64,000 bases of DNA from HXMU1420-13 sp965601825 (GTDB lineage Bacteria > Bacteroidota > Rhodothermia > Balneolales > Balneolaceae). A program made the translations under genes and the position numbers. Positions 7,941 through 16,596 of this stretch are shown here, piece by piece. Location: the NCBI GenBank assembly GCA_965601825.1, contig OZ271839.1, positions 1,612,001-1,676,000 of the forward strand. Reading direction: 5' to 3'. Position 1 is the stretch's first letter, and each line of letters opens with the position of its first letter. The notes beneath the pieces are model-generated. The model made no database searches. It saw nothing but the letters and a program-made list of their open reading frames with translations, and was not told the origin of the DNA.

Positions 7941-9071
7941 ATGGCAAATGGAGTGAATAATGGGAATGGCCGAAGTGTTGCCGAGAGCCTTATCCCAACT
8001 AGTTTTTATAATATCATCAAGCAAGAGCGCATTTTTATCGGGCTAATTGGCTTGTTCTTTTTCATAGCCGGAGTCTCTTTCCCATATGCTGAAATTGCGA
8101 TGTGGGTCGGTTTTCTCTTTGCCGGATATTCGGCTATAGCTAATGATTCCATTCAAACGATTGGTACTTTTTTAGCTTCCAACCAGGACAAAAAATGGTG
8201 GGCGCTTTGGGTATACATAGGTGGAATATTCCTCGTTACAGTATCAATAAGTTGGTTTTTGTTCGATGGTGATGTGAGTTATCAGCGTTTAACATCTCGA
8301 GGTTTTGATCAAACGCCTTCTAATTTCACTTTCCTTCAGGTTGCTGCCCCAATATTCCTTCTCATTCTAACTAGAATGAGAATGCCGGTTTCTACCACAT
8401 TCTTGCTATTGAGTTGTTTCGCAACAGATGCTGCAGCAATCACATCTGTTTTAGGAAAGAGTTTAAGCGGTTACTTTCTGGCATTCGCTGCAGGTCTAAT
8501 AGTTTGGTTAAGTGTTACCAAAGCCTTTGAAATGAGATTCTCTAACTCAAAAGCGGCACCTTACTGGTTACCAATTCAGTGGATTACATCCGGTTCTTTA
8601 TGGGCAGTATGGGTGATGCAGGATGCTGCAAATGTGGCTGTATATCTTCCAAGATCTTTAAGTTTCCCTCAGTTTCTCGGATTCGCATTATTCATATTCT
8701 TTGGTTTAGGTTTACTCTTCTACTTACGAGGGGATAGAATCCAAAGAATTGTAACGGAAAAGTCGCGAGTGACAGATATTCGTTCTGCAACTATAATTGA
8801 TTTTATCTACGCCATTCTACTGATCTATAAACTTACCATAAGTACTGTACCAATGAGTACAACCTGGGTGTTCCTGGGACTACTTGCCGGTCGCGAAATC
8901 GGAATGAGTATAATGGACGCTCGTGGTTTAGGTAAGCCTATGAAGAGCGTATTTAAGATAGTATCTAAAGACTTGCTCTATGCCCTATTCGGTTTACTGG
9001 TTTCAATCTTATTAGCTATTTCTATTAACGCTGATGTTAGGGCAGAGTTATTAAACATGATAGGCTATTGA
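7941..9071 (+). CDS. PiT/PHO4-like multi-pass membrane protein
   Basis: 376 residues with about ten membrane segments. Two internal signatures resemble the duplicated halves of inorganic phosphate transporters (PiT): GYSAIANDSIQTIGTFLAS near residue 70, compared with the usual ANDxANxxG, and MPVSTTFLLLSCFATDAAA near 160, compared with LPVSTTH. It is shorter and more divergent than typical PiT permeases and has A or S where those carry conserved residues, so phosphate as substrate is inference only. The 170 bases upstream are AT-rich with no recognised operator, and the gene has its own terminator. Confidence 0.6.
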   Translation: MANGVNNGNGRSVAESLIPTSFYNIIKQERIFIGLIGLFFFIAGVSFPYAEIAMWVGFLFAGYSAIANDSIQTIGTFLASNQDKKWWALWVYIGGIFLVTVSISWFLFDGDVSYQRLTSRGFDQTPSNFTFLQVAAPIFLLILTRMRMPVSTTFLLLSCFATDAAAITSVLGKSLSGYFLAFAAGLIVWLSVTKAFEMRFSNSKAAPYWLPIQWITSGSLWAVWVMQDAANVAVYLPRSLSFPQFLGFALFIFFGLGLLFYLRGDRIQRIVTEKSRVTDIRSATIIDFIYAILLIYKLTISTVPMSTTWVFLGLLAGREIGMSIMDARGLGKPMKSVFKIVSKDLLYALFGLLVSILLAISINADVRAELLNMIGY

Positions 9072-9096
9072 AATTGACCTTCAAATGAAGCATTTT

Positions 9097-9131
9097 AAAG
9101 CGTACCTGCACTTAGCAAGTACGCTTTTTTT
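9097..9131 (+). terminator. Intrinsic terminator after the PiT-like gene
   Basis: AAAGCGTAC (9097-9105) pairs with GTACGCTTT (9119-9127), with a secondary TGC/GCA pairing inside, followed by T to 9131. Confidence 0.85.
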
Positions 9132-9210
9132 ATATAATTATATCCTGCGTTCTCTTCAAAAGAATACATCTACATACCTTAAACCCCAACTTTAAAAAGG
9201 TTAATAAGAA

Positions 9211-9711
9211 ATGAACGCGAACGTACTTGTGCTAAATCAAGACTATCAACCACTGAGTATCTGCTCGGTGCAACGCTCAATGAAACTTCTTTTTTTGGAT
9301 AAGGCTGAACTTCTGCATGATGATCCTGAACGAGAACTTCGAACCATACGAGACGCTTACCAATTTCCATCAGTTATCCGATTGAGAAACTACATTCGAA
9401 TACCTTACACCAAAGTGGTTTTATCAAGAAGAAACATAATGCGTCGTGATGATTTTACTTGTCAGTATTGTGGATCCAAGTCTGATTTAACTATTGATCA
9501 TGTAATTCCGAAAAGTCGAGGTGGTGGGGATATTTGGGAAAACCTTACTACCGCATGTGAATCATGCAATGTGAAAAAAGGAAATAAGACTCCAAAAGAA
9601 GCCAACATGCCTTTGGCAAAGAAACCGTATCGACCAGTTCCAATTACATTTTTTAGAGATTATAATGGAAATGTACAGGAGCCCTGGAAGCCATATTTAT
9701 ATATGACTTAA
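9211..9711 (+). CDS. HNH endonuclease family protein
   Basis: 166 residues. The HNH core is complete: CQYCGSK near residue 83, then TIDHVIPKSRGGG with the central histidine, the asparagine of WENLTTAC, and CESCNVKKGNK, i.e. two CxxC zinc pairs around a beta-beta-alpha nuclease fold. The N-terminal 70 residues (NVLVLNQDYQPLSI) are characteristic of a widespread single-gene HNH family found outside mobile elements. Its natural substrate is not established. It ends in a 4-base convergent overlap with the next gene. Confidence 0.9.
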   Translation: MNANVLVLNQDYQPLSICSVQRSMKLLFLDKAELLHDDPERELRTIRDAYQFPSVIRLRNYIRIPYTKVVLSRRNIMRRDDFTCQYCGSKSDLTIDHVIPKSRGGGDIWENLTTACESCNVKKGNKTPKEANMPLAKKPYRPVPITFFRDYNGNVQEPWKPYLYMT

Positions 9712-10118
9712 TCCGTTGAGTTTTTATGCTTTTGAAAAAAGGCGAAACTGGCCGAAGCTAGAAAACTGATCAACACATATCCGAGAAATCCATAAGTAAT
9801 CTTTTGGAATAAGGCTGAATCATACGCATCATTAATAAAATTCAGATCTAGGTTGCCGGATAGTAATATGCCAATTGGAAGCCATAATATGCTTACAACT
9901 ATGGAAAGAGTAGTTAAAACTCCAAGAACCTTATTTCGTGTAAATAACACTTTTGATAAAAGAGGAAAAGAAATCAAACCAAGAGGGAGTAGAATATTGC
10001 CAATTGGGATTAACCCAAAGAGACTTTTCTCAAGGTAGTTTGCTCCAAATAAGAAAGAGAGAATTGTTACACTAATGAGTATGGTCAGAATACTGACTTT
10101 GATCTTTTTTGATTTCAC
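9708..10118 (-). CDS. Small four-helix membrane protein of unknown function
   Basis: 136 residues with four hydrophobic segments, roughly residues 8-27, 34-52, 64-86 and 108-127, and a lysine-rich N-terminus. I do not recognise the family. It lies 9 bases downstream of the DsrE-like gene on the same strand and is probably co-transcribed with it. Its stop codon TAA and that of the HNH gene share the palindrome TTAA at 9708-9711. Confidence 0.65.
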   Translation of the reverse strand: MKSKKIKVSILTILISVTILSFLFGANYLEKSLFGLIPIGNILLPLGLISFPLLSKVLFTRNKVLGVLTTLSIVVSILWLPIGILLSGNLDLNFINDAYDSALFQKITYGFLGYVLISFLASASFAFFQKHKNSTD

Positions 10119-10127
10119 TTAGATTGG

Positions 10128-10667
10128 TTAATTAAATACTAAAGGGAAGTAGCCGTTATTTGCATAGGTGGTAAGAGTGGTTAACATAGATAATGCGATA
10201 ATTACATCTTCATTTATTTCATCTCTAGCATATTGCCTTGAAAGTAAGGATTGCCCACAAACATAAACTCTGGCACCTGCTTCTTTTAATGCGGTAATCA
10301 GTGCAATATTTGGGTTATCCAGTTCATATCGTTTTTGGTATGCCTCATTATCTATTATTACATCTGTTGCACTTCCATGCACTATAACCGCAACATTAAG
10401 GTTTTCAGCTTTCACGCCTCCAAGTCCATGCAGATTCATTAGGCGAGCAACATTATTTAATCCCGGATTGATGCTTTCTTTATCCCTCTGAAGAGTTTTC
10501 AAGTCGATGACAATGTTGTATTTCATTTCTGAGTCAGGTAGAACCGAATCTTCAATTTCAAATATCCCTCCAAAATCTGCTACTATGGGATATTGAGCTT
10601 CTTGTGCTTGAATAGTTGAACCGAATAGTAATAAGAAAAAGAGAGGTAAATAAGAAAATGGTTTCAT
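10128..10667 (-). CDS. Exported DsrE-like protein
   Basis: A start at 10667 gives 179 residues opening with a signal peptide (MKPFSYLPLFFLLLFGSTIQAQ). An upstream in-frame ATG at 10715 would add 16 polar residues before the signal and would place the intergenic dyad inside the gene, so it is not used. The body matches the DsrE/F fold: LNVAVIVHGSATD, then ALKEAGARVYVCGQSLLSRQ with a single cysteine, and a hydrophobic C-terminus. DsrE proteins handle sulfur or sulfane groups; periplasmic members of unknown role are common in this phylum. No sulfur-oxidation genes lie nearby. Confidence 0.75.
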   Translation of the reverse strand: MKPFSYLPLFFLLLFGSTIQAQEAQYPIVADFGGIFEIEDSVLPDSEMKYNIVIDLKTLQRDKESINPGLNNVARLMNLHGLGGVKAENLNVAVIVHGSATDVIIDNEAYQKRYELDNPNIALITALKEAGARVYVCGQSLLSRQYARDEINEDVIIALSMLTTLTTYANNGYFPLVFN

Positions 10668-10688
10668 AGTTAGTGAATTTGATTTAGA

Positions 10689-10711
10689 ATGTGTTTTTTG
10701 GAAAAACACAT
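10689..10711. promoter_or_regulatory. Perfect 23-bp dyad in a divergent intergenic region (candidate operator)
   Basis: ATGTGTTTTT (10689-10698) and AAAAACACAT (10702-10711) flank TGG. The dyad fills nearly half of the 52-base gap between the divergently transcribed DsrE-like and nucleoside hydrolase genes and ends 8 bases before the latter's ATG. That position suits a shared operator or a translation-blocking hairpin. Confidence 0.45.
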
Positions 10712-10719
10712 GCAAAGAA

Positions 10720-11706
10720 ATGAATAAATCGCTTTTACTACTAGTACTATTAATAGCTGCGTCATTGAATCTGTCAGCTCAGACTAAAATTATATTTGAT
10801 ACTGACTTTGGTGGTGATGCTGATGATTTAGGTGCCTTAGCAATGCTACATACCTATCTGGATGCAGAAAAAATTGAACTCTTGGCTGTGATGTGCTGGT
10901 CAACTGAGCAGTACGCCGTTTCTGGTATTGACGCTGCGAACACTTTTTATGGGCGCCCAAATATTCCTATTGGCATTAGAAATGAGGCTATCTTCCATGA
11001 GCCATGGAACCATAGTAAACCAATAGTCGAAAATCATGAATTTGATGAGACTCCAGAAACTGCTGAGAATACAACAACACTTTATCGAAAGCTTCTAAGC
11101 AAAGCCGATAATAATTCTATCACAATTATTACAGTTGGACCTTTAGCAAATATCCTTTATTTGTTGGAATCTGAGCGAGATGAAAACTCAGACTTATCAG
11201 GTAAAGTATTGGTTCATCAAAAGGTAAAAGAGTTTGTAATAATGGGTGGTCAATATCCAAGTGGTGAGTCTGAATGGAACTTCAATGGGAATATGCCGGG
11301 AGTTACGAAAAAAGTTATCGAACAGATTGACGTACCAATTACTTTTTTGGGTTATGAAGTGGGTCTAGTAATAAAGACCGGAGAAGTTTTTAATGATCTG
11401 GATTCTAATCATCCTTTGTATTTAGGTTATTATCATTTCACGGAGTTTGCACCTTGGGTCAATGAGAATTTCAATGGTTCAATTAATGATAATGCTAGTT
11501 ATGATCAGACTGCAGTATTGTATGCGGTAGAAGGAGGAATTGATTACTGGTGGGAGAGAATTAAAAATGGAAGAGCCATACGTGATGATATTGGAGGCAA
11601 TACATGGGAAGAAGGTATTGATTCAAATCATTCTTACTTAAAACTGATTGTAGACCCTGAAACTATTGCTACAATAATTGAAGAACGAATGTTGGGCAGG
11701 ATGTGA
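10720..11706 (+). CDS. Exported nucleoside hydrolase-like protein (IunH family)
   Basis: 328 residues with a signal peptide ending LNLSAQ. The N-terminal metal and ribose site is present in variant form, FDTDFGGDADDLGAL (family DTDxGxDDxxAL), followed by TVGPLANILYLL near residue 148, FVIMGGQYP near 178 and FNGNMPG near 196. The family cleaves N-glycosidic bonds of nucleosides with calcium. A secreted location suggests scavenging of nucleosides outside the inner membrane. The late conserved histidine of the classical enzymes is not obvious, so substrate and activity are uncertain. Confidence 0.8.
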   Translation: MNKSLLLLVLLIAASLNLSAQTKIIFDTDFGGDADDLGALAMLHTYLDAEKIELLAVMCWSTEQYAVSGIDAANTFYGRPNIPIGIRNEAIFHEPWNHSKPIVENHEFDETPETAENTTTLYRKLLSKADNNSITIITVGPLANILYLLESERDENSDLSGKVLVHQKVKEFVIMGGQYPSGESEWNFNGNMPGVTKKVIEQIDVPITFLGYEVGLVIKTGEVFNDLDSNHPLYLGYYHFTEFAPWVNENFNGSINDNASYDQTAVLYAVEGGIDYWWERIKNGRAIRDDIGGNTWEEGIDSNHSYLKLIVDPETIATIIEERMLGRM

Positions 11707-11732
11707 TATAATCAGCTCTGTTTCCAAGGCAT

Positions 11733-11759
11733 AAAAAAAGCCGGCTAATGCTGCCAGCT
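11733..11759 (-). terminator. Intrinsic terminator, minus strand
   Basis: Read on the minus strand, AGCTGGC (11759-11753) pairs with GCCGGCT (11746-11740), followed by seven T. It lies about 150 bases past the end of the glycoside hydrolase gene and would stop its transcript. Confidence 0.65.
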
Positions 11760-11914
11760 GCTTTTGCTTCAAGTAACTCCTTCAAACTTACGGCACGAAG
11801 GCTACTGTTTCCAAATCAAATTTATAATGTATAACTAATGATAATCTATAATTATCTATGATTAGTTAATTATTAAATAAGAATGACTATTGGGTAGCTA
11901 AAATTGATTTCTAT

Positions 11915-13690
11915 TTACTCAAATTGTATGTCATCTAAATAAAAAGTAACCGGTAATCCGGGACTGCCGAGCGTAAAGACGAATGGTGTTTTAATTCTGG
12001 TAAGATCGTTGCCTCGTAAATTAATTGTGTATTTCTTCCATTCATTGGAAAGCTTTTGATCTTTTAACTCTGCAAAAGCTGTATCAAAATACTCGTTATC
12101 ATCTTTGAGAATTCCGATACCGAATGTTACAACTTCACCGCCTCTGTCACCTCGAGCCCAGAATGTAAGTTTTGTTGCTCCGCTTAAATTAAAACCACCA
12201 GGCTTTTCACCCCAATCATTTGACGGATTTTGCCAGGCTACTCCTACCCAATTATCATAAGCTCGGTAATTTACTTTAATAGCCGTTTCACCTGAATGTG
12301 GGTATTCTTTTGATTCCATATTCATTTCCAACTTTTCAAAATTACCCATCCAACCGGAAGGGTACCAAGGTTGAGGAGCCTGATCGGCGTAAACCATTAC
12401 CGGGAGCTTCAGTTGTGGCTGCGATCTTTCACCATCAACTTTAAATGGAATATTTGCAACAGCTGCAGACCCTTCACCATCACGAACAGTTATATACAAT
12501 CGATAAATACCTCCACCCGGAGCAATTAAAGTTGCGCCATTTACGGAAGACGATTGTACAATTCCACCCAGATCAAAAGGTACACTTTGAGCATCTCCAC
12601 CAGTGATATATTCTGATGCTTCTCCGCGGACCATCCACTCCACAGATAACTTGTCTCCATCAGGATCACTTACTTCAAGCTCAATATTCATTCGATCTCC
12701 TGGTTTTACTACATCAGAACCAATAAGCTCAACTCGCTCAATAATCGGCGATAAATTACTAGGCGGTTCACCAGACCAGATCTCTGTCATTACATCAACA
12801 GCAGCAAGCTTTTCACCTGTAGGCAAAAACATTCCAAACCAGGTAGTAGTTGCTTCCATCTTATAACCCCAAATAAATGCAAAGCCACCGAGGCATACGT
12901 CAGAATTGGCTTTACAACCGTTTAGGTATGCATTTCGGTAAATCTCACCTTTTTGAGTACTGGTTAATTCAGGAGGTGCGCCGAATGAAGTTCTTCCAAC
13001 TTCCCAGGTACCCGGAGGACCGAATTCCGTGATCAATACAGGTTTGGTTCCGCCCTGTGCTTTGTATCTCTGAAGAAGTGACGGAAATCCCCCATAAGAA
13101 TTGATTCCATGAATATCGATTGCAGGAGCAAGATTTTGAACGGATTTAATTCTTTCACCGCCAATTTCAGCTGTGACAGTCATGGTCGGATGGTTCGGAT
13201 CAATTTCTTTGATCATTAACGCGATATCATTTACATGATTCCAAATCTTTGGATTATCACCCTCTGCAAAACCTTCCATTTCGTTTCCAATGCCCCACAT
13301 CAACACAGCCGGATGATCTTTGAATTTCATTACATCCCTTTTAACGCGATCAAACTGTTCCTGAACAGCGATCGGATCATCATAATCAAAACCATGACGC
13401 TCATGACCTAGCCAGTGTCCAACAACTACAGCAAGACCTAATTGGTGCGCTTCATCAAGCTGTTCTTGCAAATCTGCATCAACACCCCAGGTTCTAAATG
13501 TATTGCCCCCAAATTCAGCTAATAGTTCTTTTGATCCACCACCACCGACGCCTTTCAAGTCAAATGGTTCTCCACCTCTAAGTAATTGCCAGCTTCCGTT
13601 GTCATTTTGTGACAGCTCCACAGGAATTGGTTGGGCGTGTATTGATCCTATTGATAGAAGTAAAAATAGCGTGAAAAGGAAGGATTTCAT
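11915..13690 (-). CDS. Secreted glycoside hydrolase with GH2-type TIM barrel and C-terminal carbohydrate-binding region
   Basis: 591 residues from the ATG at 13690, which starts a clean signal peptide (MKSFLFTLFLLLSIGSIHAQ). A TTG at 13708 would add only six residues before it. Residues 35-300 form a TIM barrel with the acid/base pair N136-E137 in WGIGNEMEG and a probable nucleophile E222 in LITEFGPPG, as in clan GH-A. An Ig-like linker follows (about 310-420), then a jelly-roll region (about 430-591) resembling carbohydrate-binding modules. It probably acts on an extracellular or periplasmic glycan. No SusC/D pair or other carbohydrate genes adjoin, so the substrate is open. Confidence 0.8.
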   Translation of the reverse strand: MKSFLFTLFLLLSIGSIHAQPIPVELSQNDNGSWQLLRGGEPFDLKGVGGGGSKELLAEFGGNTFRTWGVDADLQEQLDEAHQLGLAVVVGHWLGHERHGFDYDDPIAVQEQFDRVKRDVMKFKDHPAVLMWGIGNEMEGFAEGDNPKIWNHVNDIALMIKEIDPNHPTMTVTAEIGGERIKSVQNLAPAIDIHGINSYGGFPSLLQRYKAQGGTKPVLITEFGPPGTWEVGRTSFGAPPELTSTQKGEIYRNAYLNGCKANSDVCLGGFAFIWGYKMEATTTWFGMFLPTGEKLAAVDVMTEIWSGEPPSNLSPIIERVELIGSDVVKPGDRMNIELEVSDPDGDKLSVEWMVRGEASEYITGGDAQSVPFDLGGIVQSSSVNGATLIAPGGGIYRLYITVRDGEGSAAVANIPFKVDGERSQPQLKLPVMVYADQAPQPWYPSGWMGNFEKLEMNMESKEYPHSGETAIKVNYRAYDNWVGVAWQNPSNDWGEKPGGFNLSGATKLTFWARGDRGGEVVTFGIGILKDDNEYFDTAFAELKDQKLSNEWKKYTINLRGNDLTRIKTPFVFTLGSPGLPVTFYLDDIQFE

Positions 13691-13771
13691 GTAATTGATT
13701 TTGAACAAAGATTAGTAGCAGAATCTAGTTCAAAATCTGGAGATTTGGAATGCAGATCAGGTAGAAATAGT

Positions 13772-14122
13772 CTAATTATTTTCTATTTCATCCGCTCTGG
13801 CAAAAATCATATTCCTTATTAATTCGAGGGGTATCAAATGATCTGGGGTAAATCGAACAGTTCCTTTTGCCGTTTCGAAATCTTTTAATTCTTCTTTGAA
13901 GGTTGTAATGATATCCTCACTCAGCGGGTAAAACCCTAAATGATTTTTAAAAGCCGCATAACAACACAGAGATTTCTTTTTGAATTTGAATCCGGGTACT
14001 CCATACACCATTGCCTCAACAAACTGTGGACTTAGTGAAATAACAAACTCACGAATTTTTTGAAGTTCAATTCGATCTTCTTCAGATAATTTTGATAAGT
14101 AAGCTTCAATTTTATCAATCAT
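13772..14122 (-). CDS. DUF1801 / YdhG-type protein
   Basis: 116 residues from the ATG at 14122, which has AGAGAG 8-13 bases upstream. The body matches the DUF1801 family: MIDKIEAYLSKL, AMVYGVPGFKFKKKSLCCYAAFKNHLGFYP, and a C-terminal GTVRF/IPLELIRNMIFAR segment. Members include the proposed iron chaperone of Bacillus (YdhG), but most have no known role. An alternative ATG at 14212 would add a hydrophobic 30-residue extension, but it overlaps the mnmA leader and lacks a ribosome site. Transcribed divergently from mnmA. Confidence 0.8.
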   Translation of the reverse strand: MIDKIEAYLSKLSEEDRIELQKIREFVISLSPQFVEAMVYGVPGFKFKKKSLCCYAAFKNHLGFYPLSEDIITTFKEELKDFETAKGTVRFTPDHLIPLELIRNMIFARADEIENN

Positions 14123-14230
14123 GCTAGTTCTCTCTAATCTATCTGCTAAATAACTAATAACAATCAACGAAACAAAAACCAGAATTAAAAAAGCTGTATC
14201 TTTGTTGGCCATTCAAGAGGTAAAACAACG

Positions 14231-15361
14231 ATGAGTAAAAAAGGAAGAGTATTGGTGGCAATGAGTGGAGGAGTTGATTCCTCTGTTGCAGCCGTGATGC
14301 TCCATGAACAAGGCTATGAGGTGATCGGAATCACCATGAAAACCTGGGACTATCACCGAAGTGGAGGAAGTAACGGGAAAGAAACGGGCTGCTGTACGGT
14401 CGAGAGTATGAATGATGCTCGCCATATTGCTGTGAATCTTGGCTTTAAACACTTCATCGTTGATATCCGTGAAGAATTCGGCGACTGGGTAATTGATCGT
14501 TTTGTAGATGATTACCTGGGCGGACGAACACCAAATCCATGTGTACTTTGTAATACACACATAAAATGGGCTGCACTTTTAAAACGAGCCGATAATTTAG
14601 GTTGTGATTTCATTTCAACCGGTCATTATGCCCGAGTTAGAGAAGAAAATGGAAGATTCCTGATTTCTCGTGGGCTAGATCCGCGAAAAGATCAATCTTA
14701 TGCTCTGTGGGGAGTTGCACAAGAACACTTGGCTCGTACTATTTTTCCATTAGGTGGATATTCAAAAACAGAAATTCGTCAAATTGCTGAAGATCATGGT
14801 TTGTTAAATGTGGCGAACAAACCTGATTCCTATGAAATCTGTTTCGTGCCCGATGATGATTATCGTCGATTCCTGCGCGATAAAAAACCTGATGTGATTA
14901 AAGAACTTAAAGGAGGCAAGTTTGTCGATAAAGACGGTAATATTTTAGGAGAGCACGAAGGTTATCCATTTTATACCATCGGTCAGCGTCGCGGACTAAA
15001 TTTACCGATGGGGAAACCAGTTTACGTGACTCATATCAATCCATATTCAAACACAATCACTATCGGAGAGAAAGAAGATTTAGTGAGTTCTACACTTTTA
15101 GCCAAAGAGTTGAATCTGATCAAATATGATAGAATTCCTGATGGTGGAATGGATATCATTGGTGCGATACGATATAACGATGAAGGCGCACATGGAACCA
15201 TTGAGCAAACAGGAGATGACGAAATCAAAGTTCATTTCCCGGCAGGACGAGAAGCAATTACCCCTGGTCAGGCTGTTGTTTGTTACGAAGGTAATGATGT
15301 TGTTGCCGGTGGTTGGATCAAAAAAGTAAATGTTGGCTTTGCTGATTTAGTTTCAGCCTGA
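14231..15361 (+). CDS. mnmA: tRNA-specific 2-thiouridylase
   Basis: 376 residues. It thiolates U34 of Lys, Glu and Gln tRNAs in the cytoplasm with ATP and a persulfide donor. Visible are the PP-loop MSGGVDSSVAAVM at residues 11-23, the catalytic cysteines C104 (in NPCVLCN) and C204 (in YEICFVPDD), and the C-terminal beta-barrel region with TIGQRRGL. An insertion around GCCTVESMNDAR (residues 53-64) is usual in this phylum, in my recollection. AAGAGG precedes the ATG by 10 bases. Monocistronic. Confidence 0.97.
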   Translation: MSKKGRVLVAMSGGVDSSVAAVMLHEQGYEVIGITMKTWDYHRSGGSNGKETGCCTVESMNDARHIAVNLGFKHFIVDIREEFGDWVIDRFVDDYLGGRTPNPCVLCNTHIKWAALLKRADNLGCDFISTGHYARVREENGRFLISRGLDPRKDQSYALWGVAQEHLARTIFPLGGYSKTEIRQIAEDHGLLNVANKPDSYEICFVPDDDYRRFLRDKKPDVIKELKGGKFVDKDGNILGEHEGYPFYTIGQRRGLNLPMGKPVYVTHINPYSNTITIGEKEDLVSSTLLAKELNLIKYDRIPDGGMDIIGAIRYNDEGAHGTIEQTGDDEIKVHFPAGREAITPGQAVVCYEGNDVVAGGWIKKVNVGFADLVSA

Positions 15362-15422
15362 TACGAAACAAGCTTGAACATTCGTTCGTTAAAGCATCAG
15401 ATTTAAAAACAAAAGACGATTT

Positions 15423-16178
15423 ATGAAGTTTTCTAAAATATTATTCGGAATGGCCTTCGGGGCATTAATTACCTTTTCACAAATTGTACAAGCCCAATTT
15501 GAGGGTCAGATTAGCATGAATCTTTATAGTTACAATAATGGTGTTCAAGGGGATGTAGAAGTACTAAACTTGTACACAACTGATGAACGTATTCTCATTA
15601 AAGGTGAAGATGTCATCAACATTTCAGATGGTATGATGGAAGCAAGTGGCATCTTGATCCGCTCTGATGTTGAAGATTTTGTGATCATGATGGGAGAGAA
15701 AGAAGCCCTGAGATTTACTAAACAAGAATTAGAAGGTATGTTTTCGATGCTTAGTATGTTAAGTGGTGGTGCAGATACAGAATCTGTAAGAGAGCCTGAT
15801 TATCGATATACCAACGAAGTTCGAACTATTCAAGGATTTAAAACTACCGAACTTAGAATTGATAATGACGAAAACCCTAATGAATATCTATCCATTTGGT
15901 TAACCAACGAATTAAATATTGATTGGGGCATATTAACAGAGCCATGGGCAAATGTTCCTAATTCAATGTCGTCTTCAGTTGATCAGTTGACTCAAGAATT
16001 CAAATCACGAAATTTTCCGATGTTAATTGAGGTTACTGATAATGGTAAAACTGAAACCATTTTTGAAGTTTCCAAAGTTAGAGAATCTCGCATTGCTAAA
16101 GACATGGTGGAAATGCCGGCTGGACTAGAGTTACTAAGCTTGCAGCAAATGATGATGCGAGCAATGATGAGCAACTAA
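15423..16178 (+). CDS. Exported DUF4412-type protein
   Basis: 251 residues with a signal peptide ending IVQAQ. The body begins FEGQISMNLYSYNN and contains paired beta-strand blocks (NLYTTDERILIKGED, VIMMGEKEALRFT), then a methionine-rich C-terminus (LQQMMMRAMMSN). This matches the DUF4412 family of periplasmic proteins, whose function is unknown. It is 61 bases after mnmA and ends with a strong terminator; it may be read with mnmA, since no terminator separates them. Confidence 0.75.
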   Translation: MKFSKILFGMAFGALITFSQIVQAQFEGQISMNLYSYNNGVQGDVEVLNLYTTDERILIKGEDVINISDGMMEASGILIRSDVEDFVIMMGEKEALRFTKQELEGMFSMLSMLSGGADTESVREPDYRYTNEVRTIQGFKTTELRIDNDENPNEYLSIWLTNELNIDWGILTEPWANVPNSMSSSVDQLTQEFKSRNFPMLIEVTDNGKTETIFEVSKVRESRIAKDMVEMPAGLELLSLQQMMMRAMMSN

Positions 16179-16206
16179 GAATTTAGACTATTGATCAAGA
16201 GAGATG

Positions 16207-16233
16207 AAAGCCGACCAAGTGTCGGCTTTTTTT
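16207..16233 (+). terminator. Intrinsic terminator
   Basis: AAAGCCGAC (16207-16215) pairs with GTCGGCTTT (16221-16229), followed by T to 16233. It closes the DUF4412 gene. Confidence 0.92.
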
Positions 16234-16297
16234 ATTTCATTTCGAAATGTCACTTAATTTGATTTTATTTGCGACAATTCAAATCTAATTATCTAAA

Positions 16298-16588
16298 GTG
16301 ATTAATCGTCTATTTTTATTGCTTGTCGTATTTGTAATCGGGTGTTCAGGATCTCAATATGTTCAACAACCCGGGTGCAAACAATTAGATGCCACTATAT
16401 ATTATTGGGATGATGAGAATGACGTATGGCTTATGAATCAGGGTCCAACTATAGATAGAAGCTGGGCACAAAATAGAGTAGGGTATTATATGTCACAAAA
16501 AAAGGTCAAAACATATACTGAAACCTCTCCAAACGGTAACAAATTTAAATTTGAAGTGTTTTGTTTTGAATATGATTACAGCTACTAG
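16298..16588 (+). CDS. Small lipoprotein of unknown function
   Basis: 96 residues from a GTG start. A short lipoprotein signal (INRLFLLLVVFVIGC) puts the acylated cysteine at position 16. The mature part is polar and aromatic (ATIYYWDDENDVW, KFEVFCFEYDYSY) and has two further cysteines. I do not recognise a family. The codon usage and lipobox support a real gene; the GTG is the only start that keeps the signal intact. Confidence 0.6.
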   Translation: MINRLFLLLVVFVIGCSGSQYVQQPGCKQLDATIYYWDDENDVWLMNQGPTIDRSWAQNRVGYYMSQKKVKTYTETSPNGNKFKFEVFCFEYDYSY

Positions 16589-16596
16589 AAGCTGGT

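Noticed and set aside
10668..10715. Longer start (10715) for the DsrE-like gene
   Set aside because: It would put 16 polar residues before a clean signal peptide and absorb the intergenic dyad into the coding region.
13691..13708. TTG start at 13708 for the glycoside hydrolase
   Set aside because: It adds six residues before a textbook signal peptide that starts with ATG at 13690.
14123..14212. Extended, membrane-anchored form of the DUF1801 protein
   Set aside because: The internal ATG at 14122 has a ribosome site and matches the family start; the extension has neither.
14213..14560. 115-residue minus-strand frame over the start of mnmA
   Set aside because: It covers conserved mnmA codons and would overlap the DUF1801 leader; no independent support.
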